From an uncultured Collinsella sp. (GTDB lineage: Bacteria > Actinomycetota > Coriobacteriia > Coriobacteriales > Coriobacteriaceae), in assembly GCA_902493145.1 (NCBI GenBank), contig CABUOA010000058.1, positions 1 to 8,585 on the forward strand: 8,585 nt of DNA, in the 5' to 3' direction. The notes below the pieces were generated by a model that saw only the letters and a program-made list of their open reading frames with translations, was not told the DNA's origin and did not search any database. This document shows positions 1 through 6,600 of the stretch, in pieces (within the stretch, counting starts at the first letter, position 1; every line of letters begins with the position of its first letter). The position numbers were made by a program, and so were the translations under genes.

Positions 1-893
1 TGGCGCTCCAGGAAGCGGAAGGCTAGGCGGATCCAAGGACGGACTGCCACCTGCTTGTCCTCGTTGTCGACCGCGGTGTTGGCGTTGCCGAGCGAAAGGC
101 CGTGACCGCCCTGGTCAAAGACGTGCATCTCGCAAGCGACGCCCTCCTCGGCCATGCGCTGCGCAAACGGATAGACCTGTGCGATCGGCGCCGTCTTATC
201 ATCGGACACACCCCACACAAAGGTCGGGGGCATCTGACGCGAAACATGTGTGGTGGGGCAGATATCGGCCAAATGCTCGTCAGTTGCCTCGCCACCCGTC
301 ACCATCGACAGGTAGTCGTTGAGAAGATCGCGCCCCGTCTTGCCACCCGTCTTGGGCACGCGCAGGTCGATGCGCGGGTCGCGCGTCTGCATGTCGCGCA
401 CATAGGCAAAGTCGAGCAGCGGATAGCCCAGCACCACGGCATCGGGACGAATGTCGTCCGGACGCGCCCCTGCCAGGCCCGCGAAGGGACCAGCCTTCCA
501 TTGCGTTGCCAGCGAGGCGCAGATCATACCGCCCGCAGAAAAGCCCACGACACACACGCGCTTGGGATCGACATGCCACTCGTCGGCATTCGCTCGCACC
601 GTGGCGACCATCTTGGCAAGATCTGCCTGCGGGTGCGGAAAGCTCACGTCACCCGTAGAACTTGTGACATAGTTGAGCACAAAGGCCTGGTAACCGTGAT
701 CCAAAAACGCAAACGCCACGGGATCCTGCTCATGCGGAGCGATATGCGTAAACGCACCTCCGCCGCAGATAATCACGGCAGGGCGGCGGCCATTCGGTTT
801 ATCGGGCAGCGGTTCGGCACCCAAATACGTAAACGTCGCCGGATATTCCTCGGTCGGCTCCTCGCCCCACAGCGCATGGTTCTCGACAATCAT
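1..893 (-). CDS. alpha/beta-hydrolase esterase/lipase (3' end outside window)
   Basis: The reading frame is open from the ATG at 893 down to base 1 with no stop, so at least 297 residues are present and the C-terminus is cut off by the window edge. An AAGGGAG ribosome site sits 5 bases before the ATG. The protein looks like a soluble carboxylesterase of the acetyl-xylan-esterase / BD-FAE type. The oxyanion-hole segment is CGGGAF (residues 43-48), the nucleophile elbow is GFSAGG with Ser119, the acid is probably Asp232 in VSDDKTAP, and the base is His264 in QGGHGLSL. All three catalytic residues are in the expected order and spacing. There is no signal peptide, so it acts in the cytoplasm. The likely role is hydrolysis of acyl or acetyl esters, perhaps on imported glycosides; the exact substrate cannot be read from the sequence. 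It is transcribed divergently from the PTS IIA gene. Confidence 0.9.
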   Translation of the reverse strand, partial: MIVENHALWGEEPTEEYPATFTYLGAEPLPDKPNGRRPAVIICGGGAFTHIAPHEQDPVAFAFLDHGYQAFVLNYVTSSTGDVSFPHPQADLAKMVATVRANADEWHVDPKRVCVVGFSAGGMICASLATQWKAGPFAGLAGARPDDIRPDAVVLGYPLLDFAYVRDMQTRDPRIDLRVPKTGGKTGRDLLNDYLSMVTGGEATDEHLADICPTTHVSRQMPPTFVWGVSDDKTAPIAQVYPFAQRMAEEGVACEMHVFDQGGHGLSLGNANTAVDNEDKQVAVRPWIRLAFRFLER

Positions 894-911
894 ATGTGCT
901 CCCTTCGCGCA

Positions 912-940
912 AATTAAGCGCCATTGTTTTTCGCCTTCAA
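912..940 (-). promoter_or_regulatory. Predicted sigma-70 promoter of the esterase gene
   Basis: Read on the minus strand, a -35 box TTGAAG (940-935) is followed by a 17-base spacer and a -10 box TTAATT (917-912). This places the transcription start about 10-15 bases before the ribosome site of the esterase, giving a very short leader. The spacing is ideal and the -35 is 4 of 6 to consensus; no experimental support. Confidence 0.4.
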
Positions 941-998
941 GCGTACCCCACTTGAACCTGTGACGCAGAAACACGCCAGCAATAAGTTTCCCTTCAAC

Positions 999-1008
999 TG
1001 ATATATCA
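999..1008. promoter_or_regulatory. Perfect palindrome TGATATATCA in the divergent intergenic region
   Basis: A 10-bp perfect palindrome lies in the 244-bp region between the divergent esterase and PTS IIA genes. It does not match CRP (TGTGA-N6-TCACA) or FNR (TTGAT-N4-ATCAA) spacing. It could be a binding site for an unidentified dimeric regulator, but a short AT-rich palindrome can also arise by chance. Confidence 0.2.
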
Positions 1009-1042
1009 CATAATCCCAGCTCAGAGGTATCGCTGAGCAGCG

Positions 1043-1084
1043 TAGAATAGGGGGTGTTGACCAAGCCGCGAAACAGATATGAAA
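1043..1084 (+). promoter_or_regulatory. Candidate promoter(s) of the PTS IIA gene
   Basis: Two weak possibilities overlap. TAGAAT at 1043-1048 is a good -10 box (5 of 6) but lacks a convincing -35. TTGACC at 1057-1062 is a good -35 box (5 of 6) but the -10 at the right distance (ATGAAA, 1079-1084, spacer 16) is poor. Either would give a leader of about 45-80 bases. The palindrome at 1081-1090 would overlap or lie just downstream of the start of transcription, a position suited to repression. Confidence 0.3.
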
Positions 1085-1090
1085 CGTTTC
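1081..1090. promoter_or_regulatory. Operator-like palindrome GAAACGTTTC before PTS IIA
   Basis: This 10-bp perfect palindrome with a central CG resembles operators of LacI/GalR-family sugar regulators, whose sites are typically symmetrical around CG with flanking A and T runs. It is two bases shorter than the classic CcpA cre pattern (TGWAANCGNTNWCA). It lies 47 bases upstream of the IIA start codon, in the predicted promoter/leader. Catabolite or sugar-specific control of the IIA gene is therefore plausible, but no regulator gene is in the window. Confidence 0.35.
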
Positions 1091-1137
1091 CGGCAAACCA
1101 AACGCGCGATATGCGCCTATTTAAGTTGGAGGCAACT

Positions 1138-1701
1138 ATGGGTCTGCTCGATTCGCTTAAGTCCACCTTCACCTCGACCGGCGAGGCGTCCGTTCCGCCC
1201 GCAGCAAGCTTCGCCACCCGCGAAGGCGTCATCTATGCCCCCGTCAACGGCGTGCTCGTCAGCCTGGACGAGGTTCCCGACGAGACGATCGCCTCGGGCA
1301 TGCTTGGCCAGGGCTATGGCATCGAGCCCATTACCGGCACCATCTATGCGCCCGCCAACGGCCGCATCGGCGCCACCACTGTCACCAACCACTCCATCGG
1401 CATGATTACCGAGGACGGTCTGCGCGTATTCATCCATGTTGGCCTGGGCACCGTGGAAATGAACGGCAAGGGTTTTGCCCGCTTTGTCGAGATGGGCGAT
1501 GTGGTCAAGGCCGGCCAGCCGCTCATCAGCTTCGATCGCGAGGCCATCAAGGCCGCCGGCCACGAGGACATCGTGACCGTCATCATCTCCGAGCTCGATC
1601 GTCTTAAGAGCATCGACCATGTCGGCGAGTCTGGAACGCTTATCGGCGGCAACCCGCTCGTCAAGCTTGGCGACCCGCTGCTGGTTGCCAAGACCAAGTA
1701 G
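1138..1701 (+). CDS. crr: PTS glucose-type IIA component (EIIA-Glc / Crr-like)
   Basis: The 187-residue protein is a cytoplasmic phosphocarrier of the PTS glucose/glucoside family. It receives phosphate from HPr-His-P and passes it to a IIB domain, and in many bacteria also signals carbon status. The family hallmarks are clear: APVNG near residue 38, the first active-site histidine His85 in TNHSIG, and the phosphorylated His100 in VFIHVGLGTVEMNGKGF. The two histidines are 15 residues apart, exactly as His75/His90 of E. coli Crr. About 20 extra N-terminal residues compared with the 168-residue E. coli protein form a Ser/Ala/Pro-rich, probably flexible lead-in. The ATG at 1138 is chosen because GGAGG lies 5 bases upstream; an upstream in-frame GTG at 1054 has no comparable site. 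No IIB/IIC domain is fused or adjacent, so it must serve permeases encoded elsewhere. A terminator follows at once. The symbol crr is by similarity. Confidence 0.93.
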   Translation: MGLLDSLKSTFTSTGEASVPPAASFATREGVIYAPVNGVLVSLDEVPDETIASGMLGQGYGIEPITGTIYAPANGRIGATTVTNHSIGMITEDGLRVFIHVGLGTVEMNGKGFARFVEMGDVVKAGQPLISFDREAIKAAGHEDIVTVIISELDRLKSIDHVGESGTLIGGNPLVKLGDPLLVAKTK

Positions 1702-1738
1702 CCAGGCCCCGCGCCACACAGCCAAAAGGCACCTCGTC

Positions 1739-1773
1739 AAGCGCCCGCGACCATTTGGCCGCAGGCGCTTTTC
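1739..1773 (+). terminator. Intrinsic terminator of the PTS IIA gene
   Basis: The arms AAGCGCC and GGCGCTT close an imperfect hairpin whose inner part (GCG/CGC, CC/GG) continues through two single mismatches to an ATTT loop, followed by TTTTCG. It lies 38 bases after the IIA stop codon and separates that gene from asnS. Confidence 0.75.
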
Positions 1774-1827
1774 GTTTGAAAAACCATCCCGCCAATGCCT
1801 TATCCGTATAGCCCAAATGAGCCGAGC

Positions 1828-1836
1828 TGCTAGAAT
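1828..1836 (+). promoter_or_regulatory. Predicted extended -10 promoter of asnS (TGCTAGAAT)
   Basis: TGC followed by TAGAAT makes an extended -10 element, five of six to the TATAAT consensus, 46 bases before the asnS start codon. No good -35 lies 16-18 bases upstream, as is common for extended -10 promoters. The resulting leader of about 40 bases is too short to hold a T-box, so tRNA-sensing control of asnS is unlikely here. Confidence 0.45.
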
Positions 1837-1882
1837 ATCGAACTGTATGGATAACTATCATTCAACCGTTATGGGAGGATAC

Positions 1883-3286
1883 GTGAACCGCACCAAAATC
1901 GCGCAGCTTTACGCCGATGCCGAGTCGCTTGGCGGCCAGACCGTCACCGTCGCCGGCTGGGTCAAGTCCATCCGCGACATGAAGAACTTTGGCTTTGTTA
2001 CGCTCAACGACGGCAGCTGCTTCCGCGACCTGCAGGTCGTCATGAACCGCGAGGCACTCGACAACTACGACGAGATCGCCCATCAAAACGTCTCGGCCGC
2101 ACTCATTTGCACCGGCACCGTCAAGCTGACCCCCGATGCGCCCCAGCCTTTCGAGCTTTCTGCCACCTCCATTGAGGTCGAGGGCGTCAGCGCCCCGGAT
2201 TACCCGCTGCAGAAGAAGCGCGCAACCGTCGAGTTCCTGCGCACCCAGCAGCACCTGCGCCCGCGCACCAACCTGTTCCGCGCCGTGTTCCGCATCCGCT
2301 CTGTCGCGGCTGCCGCTATCCACCGCTTCTTCCAGGAGCAGGGCTTTGTCTACGTCAACACCCCCATCATCACCACGAGTGACTGCGAGGGCGCCGGCGA
2401 GATGTTCCGCGTGACCACGCTCGACCCCAAAAACCCGCCCCTCACCGAGGCCGGCGAGGTCGACTGGAGTCAGGACTTCTTTGGCAAGCATGCGAGCCTC
2501 ACCGTTTCCGGCCAGCTCAATGCCGAAAACTTTGCCATGGCCTTTGGCGACGTGTACACCTTTGGCCCCACCTTCCGCGCCGAAAACTCCAACACCACGC
2601 GCCATGCCGCCGAGTTTTGGATGATCGAGCCCGAAATGGCCTTCGCCGACCTCAACGACTACATGGACAACGCTGAGGCCATGCTCAAGTACGTCCTTAA
2701 GGACGTCATGGCCACCTGCCCCGACGAGCTCAATATGCTCAACAAGTTTGTGGACAAGGGTCTGCTCGAGCGCCTGGACCATGTCGCCAACTCCGACTTT
2801 GCCCGCGTCACCTATACCGAGGCCGTCGAAATCCTGGAGCAGGCCGTCGCCGACGGTCACAAGTTTGACTATCCCGTGAGCTGGGGCATCGACCTGCAAA
2901 CCGAGCACGAGCGTTTCCTGACCGAGGAGCACTTTAAGCGCCCGACCTTCGTAACCGACTACCCGGCCGAGATCAAGGCTTTCTACATGCGCATGAACGA
3001 GGACGGCAAGACCGTCGCCGCCGCCGACTGTCTGGTTCCGGGTATCGGCGAGATTATCGGCGGCTCCCAGCGCGAGGAGCGCCTGGATCTGCTCGAGGCC
3101 CGCATCAAGGACCTGGGTATGAATCCCGAGCAGTACAAGTACTACCTTGACCTGCGCCGCTACGGTTCCTGCAAGCACGCCGGCTACGGTCTGGGCTTCG
3201 AGCGCTTGGTCATGTATCTGACCGGCGTGGGCAACATCCGCGACGTCCTGCCGCACCCGCGCACCGTGGGCAACGCCGACTTCTAA
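1883..3286 (+). CDS. asnS: Asparaginyl-tRNA synthetase
   Basis: The enzyme charges tRNA-Asn with asparagine using ATP in the cytoplasm. From the GTG at 1883 it has 467 residues, practically the same as E. coli AsnS (466). The N-terminal OB-fold anticodon-binding domain covers about residues 20-105 (VTVAGWVKSIRDMKNFGFVT). The class II catalytic core follows: motif 1 around residues 144-162 with Pro161, motif 2 with FRAEN (Arg232, Glu234), and motif 3 GLGFERL with Arg441 near the C-terminus, which ends in the usual LPHPRT segment. The GTG start is preferred because GGGAGG lies just upstream (spacing 4-5, slightly short) and the protein then begins MNRTKIAQL, as expected for the family. An in-frame ATG at 1871 lies on the ribosome site itself and has none of its own. 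It is a single-gene unit between two terminators. Presence of AsnRS indicates direct charging, although it does not exclude the amidotransferase route. Confidence 0.97.
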   Translation: MNRTKIAQLYADAESLGGQTVTVAGWVKSIRDMKNFGFVTLNDGSCFRDLQVVMNREALDNYDEIAHQNVSAALICTGTVKLTPDAPQPFELSATSIEVEGVSAPDYPLQKKRATVEFLRTQQHLRPRTNLFRAVFRIRSVAAAAIHRFFQEQGFVYVNTPIITTSDCEGAGEMFRVTTLDPKNPPLTEAGEVDWSQDFFGKHASLTVSGQLNAENFAMAFGDVYTFGPTFRAENSNTTRHAAEFWMIEPEMAFADLNDYMDNAEAMLKYVLKDVMATCPDELNMLNKFVDKGLLERLDHVANSDFARVTYTEAVEILEQAVADGHKFDYPVSWGIDLQTEHERFLTEEHFKRPTFVTDYPAEIKAFYMRMNEDGKTVAAADCLVPGIGEIIGGSQREERLDLLEARIKDLGMNPEQYKYYLDLRRYGSCKHAGYGLGFERLVMYLTGVGNIRDVLPHPRTVGNADF

Positions 3287-3331
3287 TCGTCGGGCACTAG
3301 CTCGCGTCGCCACGCGCAACGCTCATCGCAC

Positions 3332-3367
3332 AAGCGCCTCTCGACATCGGCCGAGAGGCGCTTTTTT
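3332..3367 (+). terminator. Strong intrinsic terminator of asnS
   Basis: A perfect 12-bp stem (AAGCGCCTCTCG paired with CGAGAGGCGCTT) encloses an 8-base loop and runs into a TTTTTT tail. It begins 46 bases after the asnS stop codon. Its outer arm resembles that of the IIA terminator at 1739. Confidence 0.92.
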
Positions 3368-3415
3368 CAACAGCATCCGTCAAGCTTTTGGCAAGGTTTT
3401 GGTCAGTTAGGCAGG

Positions 3416-3428
3416 GTTGTTGAAAACT
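3416..3428. repeat. 13-bp direct repeat GTTGTTGAAAACT, copy 1
   Basis: The same 13 bases occur again at 3556-3568, 140 bases downstream, just inside the WYL regulator gene. This copy lies in the non-coding region 116 bases before the start codon. Two exact copies this close together are unlikely by chance and might be paired binding sites, for instance for the regulator itself. Confidence 0.4.
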
Positions 3429-3543
3429 CGACCCGCCGTTTGCCGGCAACCATCGACCGTCCAAGGCGCCACGCGTCCTTGGCCAGGCTGCGCGCCCTAG
3501 GCTCTGATCTGCCATCACCAAAAAAGGAAAGGACGTGGGCGCT

Positions 3544-4332
3544 ATGACCGAAGCCGTTGTTGAAAACTACGAGACCACGACCAGGGGCTCCGCCTCGATG
3601 GCAGCCTATCGCGCCGTGCGCATCCTGCAGCTTTTGAGCGAGAACACCGGCGAGGACAAGGCACTGCTTTCCGACGAGCTGGTCGAGCTCCTCGCCCATC
3701 CCGACGACCCCGCCCGCATGCCCATCTCGGCGGCACGCCGCAGCATCTATACCTCGATATCCGCACTTCGTCACGCCGGATACGAAATCGACTATAAACG
3801 CGGCGTGGGCTATCGGCTCCTCACCCGCCCGCTTGCTGACGAGGAGATCATACGGCTCCATGGCATGGTCATGCGCAACCGATCGACGCCCATAGCCATT
3901 CGAAAGAGCATGGCGCAGCACCTGGTCGCCATGGCGAGCGCCGATGTTCGCGGCTATCTCGATATGCCCGAACCGGCACCGGCCGCCAACGACGCGCCCG
4001 TCAAGACAACGCGTCCGCGCGCCAAGCGTATCGACACGTGCGAGCTCGTCGAACAGGCTATCGACCATGGAACAACTGTTAGCTTTGATATCTCAAACGT
4101 CCTGAACCGAGGCGAAACCGAGGTGGTGAGGATGACGGTCCGGCCCTTTGCCATCAGGCAACGCGATGGCGTCTCGTATCTGCTGGGAACGGTCTACGAC
4201 ACCCGAGGCGCCGATGACGCCCTGCGCACCGTTGAGGTCAGCCGCATGAGAAACGTCAGCACGCGTTTGCTCGACGGCAAGAAACTCTTTGCCGCGCTAG
4301 ATGAAGAAGACAGTCCCGCGCCCGCAGCGTAA
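3544..4332 (+). CDS. Helix-turn-helix transcriptional regulator with WYL domain
   Basis: The 262-residue protein has the layout of WYL-family regulators. A winged helix-turn-helix occupies roughly residues 21-92, with the recognition helix and wing in ISAARRSIYTSISALRH and YKRGVGYRL. An Ala/Pro/Lys-rich linker (about 142-163) follows, then a WYL-like ligand-sensing domain at about 165-242: VRPFAIRQRDG, SYLLGTVYD in place of the WYL signature (Tyr212) and VSRMRNV with Arg234. WYL domains bind nucleic acid or small ligands and adjust the DNA-binding activity; the target genes are unknown. Two starts are possible: ATG 3544 with AAAGGA 10 bases upstream, and GTG 3535 with AAGGA 6 bases upstream, which would add three residues. 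The gene stands alone after the asnS terminator and runs toward the ABC transporter. It could regulate that operon, but only the position suggests it. Ends in an Ala/Pro/acidic tail. Confidence 0.85.
   Translation: MTEAVVENYETTTRGSASMAAYRAVRILQLLSENTGEDKALLSDELVELLAHPDDPARMPISAARRSIYTSISALRHAGYEIDYKRGVGYRLLTRPLADEEIIRLHGMVMRNRSTPIAIRKSMAQHLVAMASADVRGYLDMPEPAPAANDAPVKTTRPRAKRIDTCELVEQAIDHGTTVSFDISNVLNRGETEVVRMTVRPFAIRQRDGVSYLLGTVYDTRGADDALRTVEVSRMRNVSTRLLDGKKLFAALDEEDSPAPAA
3556..3568. repeat. 13-bp direct repeat GTTGTTGAAAACT, copy 2
   Basis: Exact second copy of the sequence at 3416-3428. Here it is inside the first codons of the WYL regulator gene and encodes part of AVVENY. Confidence 0.4.
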
Positions 4333-4400
4333 GCCCCGTTGCCGTCCGTCGTTCCTCAGCACCGCCCATCCGGTTCAGTATTAAAAAACCCGCCAGGTTA

Positions 4401-4428
4401 TTGTAAAAATGGACATCGGCGTTACTAT
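4401..4428 (+). promoter_or_regulatory. Predicted promoter of the ABC transporter operon
   Basis: A -35 box TTGTAA (4401-4406) is followed by 16 bases and a -10 box TACTAT (4423-4428). This would start transcription near 4435 and give a leader of about 55 bases before the lipoprotein gene. The surrounding sequence is distinctly AT-richer than the coding regions, as expected of a promoter. Confidence 0.4.
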
Positions 4429-4433
4429 AGTCC

Positions 4434-4459
4434 CACTTGCACTTTTTCCTAGTGCAGTG
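4434..4459. promoter_or_regulatory. Dyad at the predicted transcript start of the ABC operon
   Basis: CACTTGCACT and AGTGCAGTG form a 9-bp inverted repeat with one bulged T around a TTTTCCT spacer. It begins where transcription is predicted to start. It could be an operator for a repressor or a 5' hairpin of the mRNA. No terminator-type T run follows, and it is too small for a T-box or known riboswitch. Confidence 0.4.
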
Positions 4460-4491
4460 TTTCCAGCCATTTTTATACTGGGGGTAATGAT

Positions 4492-5472
4492 ATGAAGGAC
4501 ATCACCATCAGCCGCAGGAGCCTTCTTGTCTCCGCTGGCCTGCTCGCGCTCGCTCCGCTCGCCGGATGCGGCGGCAACTCTGGTTCTGGCTCCGCTGCCG
4601 CCGGTTCCGACTACACCATCGGCGTTCTGCAGCTCACCGAGCACTCCGCACTCGACGCCGCCAATGACGGCTTTGTCAAGGCCATCAAGAAGAGCGGCCT
4701 TAAGGTCAAGATCGACCAGAAGAACGCCCAGAACGACCAGTCCACGTGTAAGTCCATCGCCGACAAGTTTGTGGGCGACAACGTCGACCTGATCTACGCC
4801 ATCGCCACGCCTGCCGCGCAGGCCGCCGCCGGCGCCACGGCCGATATCCCCATCGTGGGCTGCGCCATCACCGACTACGCCGCCTCCGGCCTGGTCCAGG
4901 ACAACGACAAACCCGGCACCAACGTCACTGGCGCCTCCGACCTCACCCCGGTCGCCGAGCAGCTCGAGATGATGCAGAAGGTCCTGCCCGACGTAAAGAA
5001 GGTCGGTCTGCTCTACTGCACTGCCGAGTCCAACTCCGACGTCCAAATCAAGGCCGCCAAGAAGGAACTCGGCAAGCTGGGCCTGGAGTACACCGACTTC
5101 ACCGTCTCGAGCTCCAACGAGATCCAGTCCGTCGTCGAGTCCGCCGTGGGCAAGGTCGACGCGCTCTACTCCCCCACCGACAACACCATCGCCGCGGGTG
5201 CTTCGCAGGTCGGCCAGATCTGCAAGGAGAACAAGCTCCCCTTCGTGACTGGCGAGGAGGGCATGTGCAAGGCCGGCGGCCTGTTCACCCTCTCCATCAA
5301 CTACGAGGACCTGGGCTACGCTGCAGGCGAGATGGCCGTTAAGATCCTGAAGGGCGAGGCCAAGCCCGAGAATATGCCGATCAAGCACCTCTCGAGCAAG
5401 GACCTGGTCGTCGTCAAGAACGACGAGATGGCCGAGGCTCTGGGCATCGACCTCTCCGCTCTGGACGAGTAG
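4492..5472 (+). CDS. ABC transporter substrate-binding lipoprotein, TrpX / ABC_sub_bind family
   Basis: The 326-residue precursor is the ligand-capturing part of an ABC importer, anchored outside the membrane by lipid. The N-terminus ISRRSLLVSAG, a hydrophobic stretch and the lipobox LAGC with Cys26 form a lipoprotein signal peptide; the twin arginine also resembles a Tat signal. A Gly/Ser/Ala-rich tether (27-39) precedes the binding domain, which starts YTIGVLQLTEHSALD and contains PIVGCAITD, TNVTGASDL and YSPTDNTIAAG. These segments are typical of the ABC_sub_bind family (PF04392), which includes S. pneumoniae TrpX. Family members are tied to tryptophan, phenylalanine or other ligands, so the substrate is not settled. 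The ATG at 4492 follows GGGGG with 7 bases between. The matching permease and ATPase genes lie downstream, beyond a hairpin that may reduce their expression relative to this protein. Confidence 0.92.
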   Translation: MKDITISRRSLLVSAGLLALAPLAGCGGNSGSGSAAAGSDYTIGVLQLTEHSALDAANDGFVKAIKKSGLKVKIDQKNAQNDQSTCKSIADKFVGDNVDLIYAIATPAAQAAAGATADIPIVGCAITDYAASGLVQDNDKPGTNVTGASDLTPVAEQLEMMQKVLPDVKKVGLLYCTAESNSDVQIKAAKKELGKLGLEYTDFTVSSSNEIQSVVESAVGKVDALYSPTDNTIAAGASQVGQICKENKLPFVTGEEGMCKAGGLFTLSINYEDLGYAAGEMAVKILKGEAKPENMPIKHLSSKDLVVVKNDEMAEALGIDLSALDE

Positions 5473-5543
5473 CGGTATGCGCGGCGATGTGCCTAGGGCC
5501 CATACTCGCGCCGTTGCCGTGTTATTCAATATCTGAGCCACAG

Positions 5544-5580
5544 GGGCGAACGCCAAAGACCGGCGTTCGCCCTGCTTGTT
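5544..5580 (+). terminator. Strong hairpin between lipoprotein and permease genes (partial terminator or mRNA stabiliser)
   Basis: GGGCGAACGCC and GGCGTTCGCCC pair perfectly (11 bp) around a 7-base AAAGACC loop. The following TGCTTGTT is a poor U tract, so termination is probably incomplete. Such hairpins after the first gene of ABC operons commonly make the binding protein more abundant than the membrane parts, either by partial termination or by protecting the upstream mRNA from 3' decay. Confidence 0.6.
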
Positions 5581-5602
5581 ACGGATGAGACAAAACATCC
5601 GT
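5581..5602. repeat. Second inverted repeat before the permease gene (ACGGATG/CATCCGT)
   Basis: A perfect 7-bp inverted repeat with an AGACAAAA spacer begins 8 bases after the previous hairpin. It is not followed by a T run. It may be a regulatory site for the permease/ATPase pair or add to the RNA structure of the 204-base gap. A TATTAT box at 5631-5636 further down could be a -10 element, but I see no fitting -35. Confidence 0.4.
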
Positions 5603-5676
5603 CCGCAGCTCTTTTATGCATTGGTACCGCTATTATGGAAAATCACGTGTCCACCCTATCCTAGGAGGTATGAAGC

Positions 5677-6600
5677 ATGCTCATTGCATTGCAGGGCGCC
5701 GTTTCGCAGGGCGTCCTCTGGGGCATTATGGTGCTTGGCGTGTTTATCACGTTCCGCCTGCTCGACATCCCCGATATGACCTGCGACGGCAGCTTTGCCC
5801 TCGGCGGCTGTGTTTGCGCCGTGCTCATCGTCAACAATAACGTCGACCCCTTGCTCGCCGTGCTGGCCGGCATGTGCGCCGGCGCCATCGCGGGCGCTGT
5901 CACGGGCATCTTGACCACCGTCTTTGAGATTCCTGCGATCCTCGCCGGAATCCTAACGCAAATCAGCCTGTGGTCCATCAACCTGCGCATCATGGGCAAA
6001 TCCAACACGCCAATCCTTGCCAAGGGCACCATCTTCTCATCCGTCAGCCACATGACGGGCCTGCCGCAGTCCACCGTTGCCATCATCCTGGGCATTGTGC
6101 TGGCCGTGGCCATCGTCGCCATCCTGTACTGGTTCTTTGGCACCGAGATCGGCTCGGCGCTGCGTGCCACCGGCAACAACGAGTACATGATCCGCGCCCT
6201 GGGCGTCAACACCAACTCCACCAAGATGATCGCCCTCGTGCTCTCCAACGCCCTTATCGGCCTTTCGGGTGCGCTCATCTGCCAGAGCCAGAAGTACGCT
6301 GACATTGGCATGGGCACAGGCGCCATCGTTATCGGTCTTGCCGCCATTGTTATCGGCGAGGTGCTCGGCCGCCTGCTGCCCGGCGGTCTGACGCAGTTTA
6401 GCGTCCGTCTTGCCTCTGCCGTCTTTGGCTCCGTGGTGTACTTCCTCATTCGCGCCATCGTGCTGCAGCTGGGCATGGATGCCAACGACATGAAGCTGCT
6501 CTCCGCCGTGATCGTTGCTGTGGCCCTGTGCGTGCCCGTGGTTTGGGAGCGCTATAAGCTCCGCAGCTCCTACACGAAGGGAGATGAGGCAAATGCTTAA
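5677..6600 (+). CDS. ABC transporter permease, TrpY-type (BPD_transp_2 family)
   Basis: The 307-residue integral membrane protein forms the transport channel. Hydrophobic segments are visible at about 11-28, 38-52, 58-82, 85-103, 133-153, 184-203, 212-231, 243-264 and 272-290, giving eight to nine membrane spans. The N-terminal FRLLDIPDMTCDGSFALGG is characteristic of permeases paired with ABC_sub_bind proteins. GTEIGSALRATGNNEYMIRA (155-174) is the cytoplasmic coupling loop that contacts the ATPase; it is shared with the branched-chain amino acid and sugar permeases of the LivH/RbsC type. The start is well defined: a full AGGAGGT lies 7 bases before the ATG at 5677, and another ATG at 5670 is out of frame. 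The last 8 bases overlap the ATPase gene, indicating translational coupling. Confidence 0.93.
   Translation: MLIALQGAVSQGVLWGIMVLGVFITFRLLDIPDMTCDGSFALGGCVCAVLIVNNNVDPLLAVLAGMCAGAIAGAVTGILTTVFEIPAILAGILTQISLWSINLRIMGKSNTPILAKGTIFSSVSHMTGLPQSTVAIILGIVLAVAIVAILYWFFGTEIGSALRATGNNEYMIRALGVNTNSTKMIALVLSNALIGLSGALICQSQKYADIGMGTGAIVIGLAAIVIGEVLGRLLPGGLTQFSVRLASAVFGSVVYFLIRAIVLQLGMDANDMKLLSAVIVAVALCVPVVWERYKLRSSYTKGDEANA

Noticed and set aside
102..917. 271-codon open frame on the plus strand opposite the esterase
   Set aside because: The minus-strand frame carries the complete catalytic triad and a good ribosome site; the plus frame is Arg/His-rich with no domain.
999..1010. CRP or FNR site at TGATATATCACA
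   Set aside because: The left half-site is missing for CRP and the half-site spacing is wrong for FNR.
1702..1882. T-box riboswitch before asnS
   Set aside because: The space between the IIA terminator and the asnS start is only about 110 bases, and I see no T-box consensus or antiterminator structure.
1862..3319. 485-codon open frame on the minus strand opposite asnS
   Set aside because: It is fully antisense to an unmistakable asnS, has the low-complexity Val/Gly/Asp/His-rich composition typical of shadows of GC-rich genes, and shows no recognisable domain.
4381..5598. 405-codon open frame on the minus strand opposite the lipoprotein gene
   Set aside because: Antisense shadow of the ABC substrate-binding gene; Gly/Val/Leu/Asp-rich with no motif and no good ribosome site.
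5670..5676. ATG at 5670 as start of the permease
   Set aside because: It is out of frame with the permease and directly abuts the AGGAGGT, leaving no spacer.
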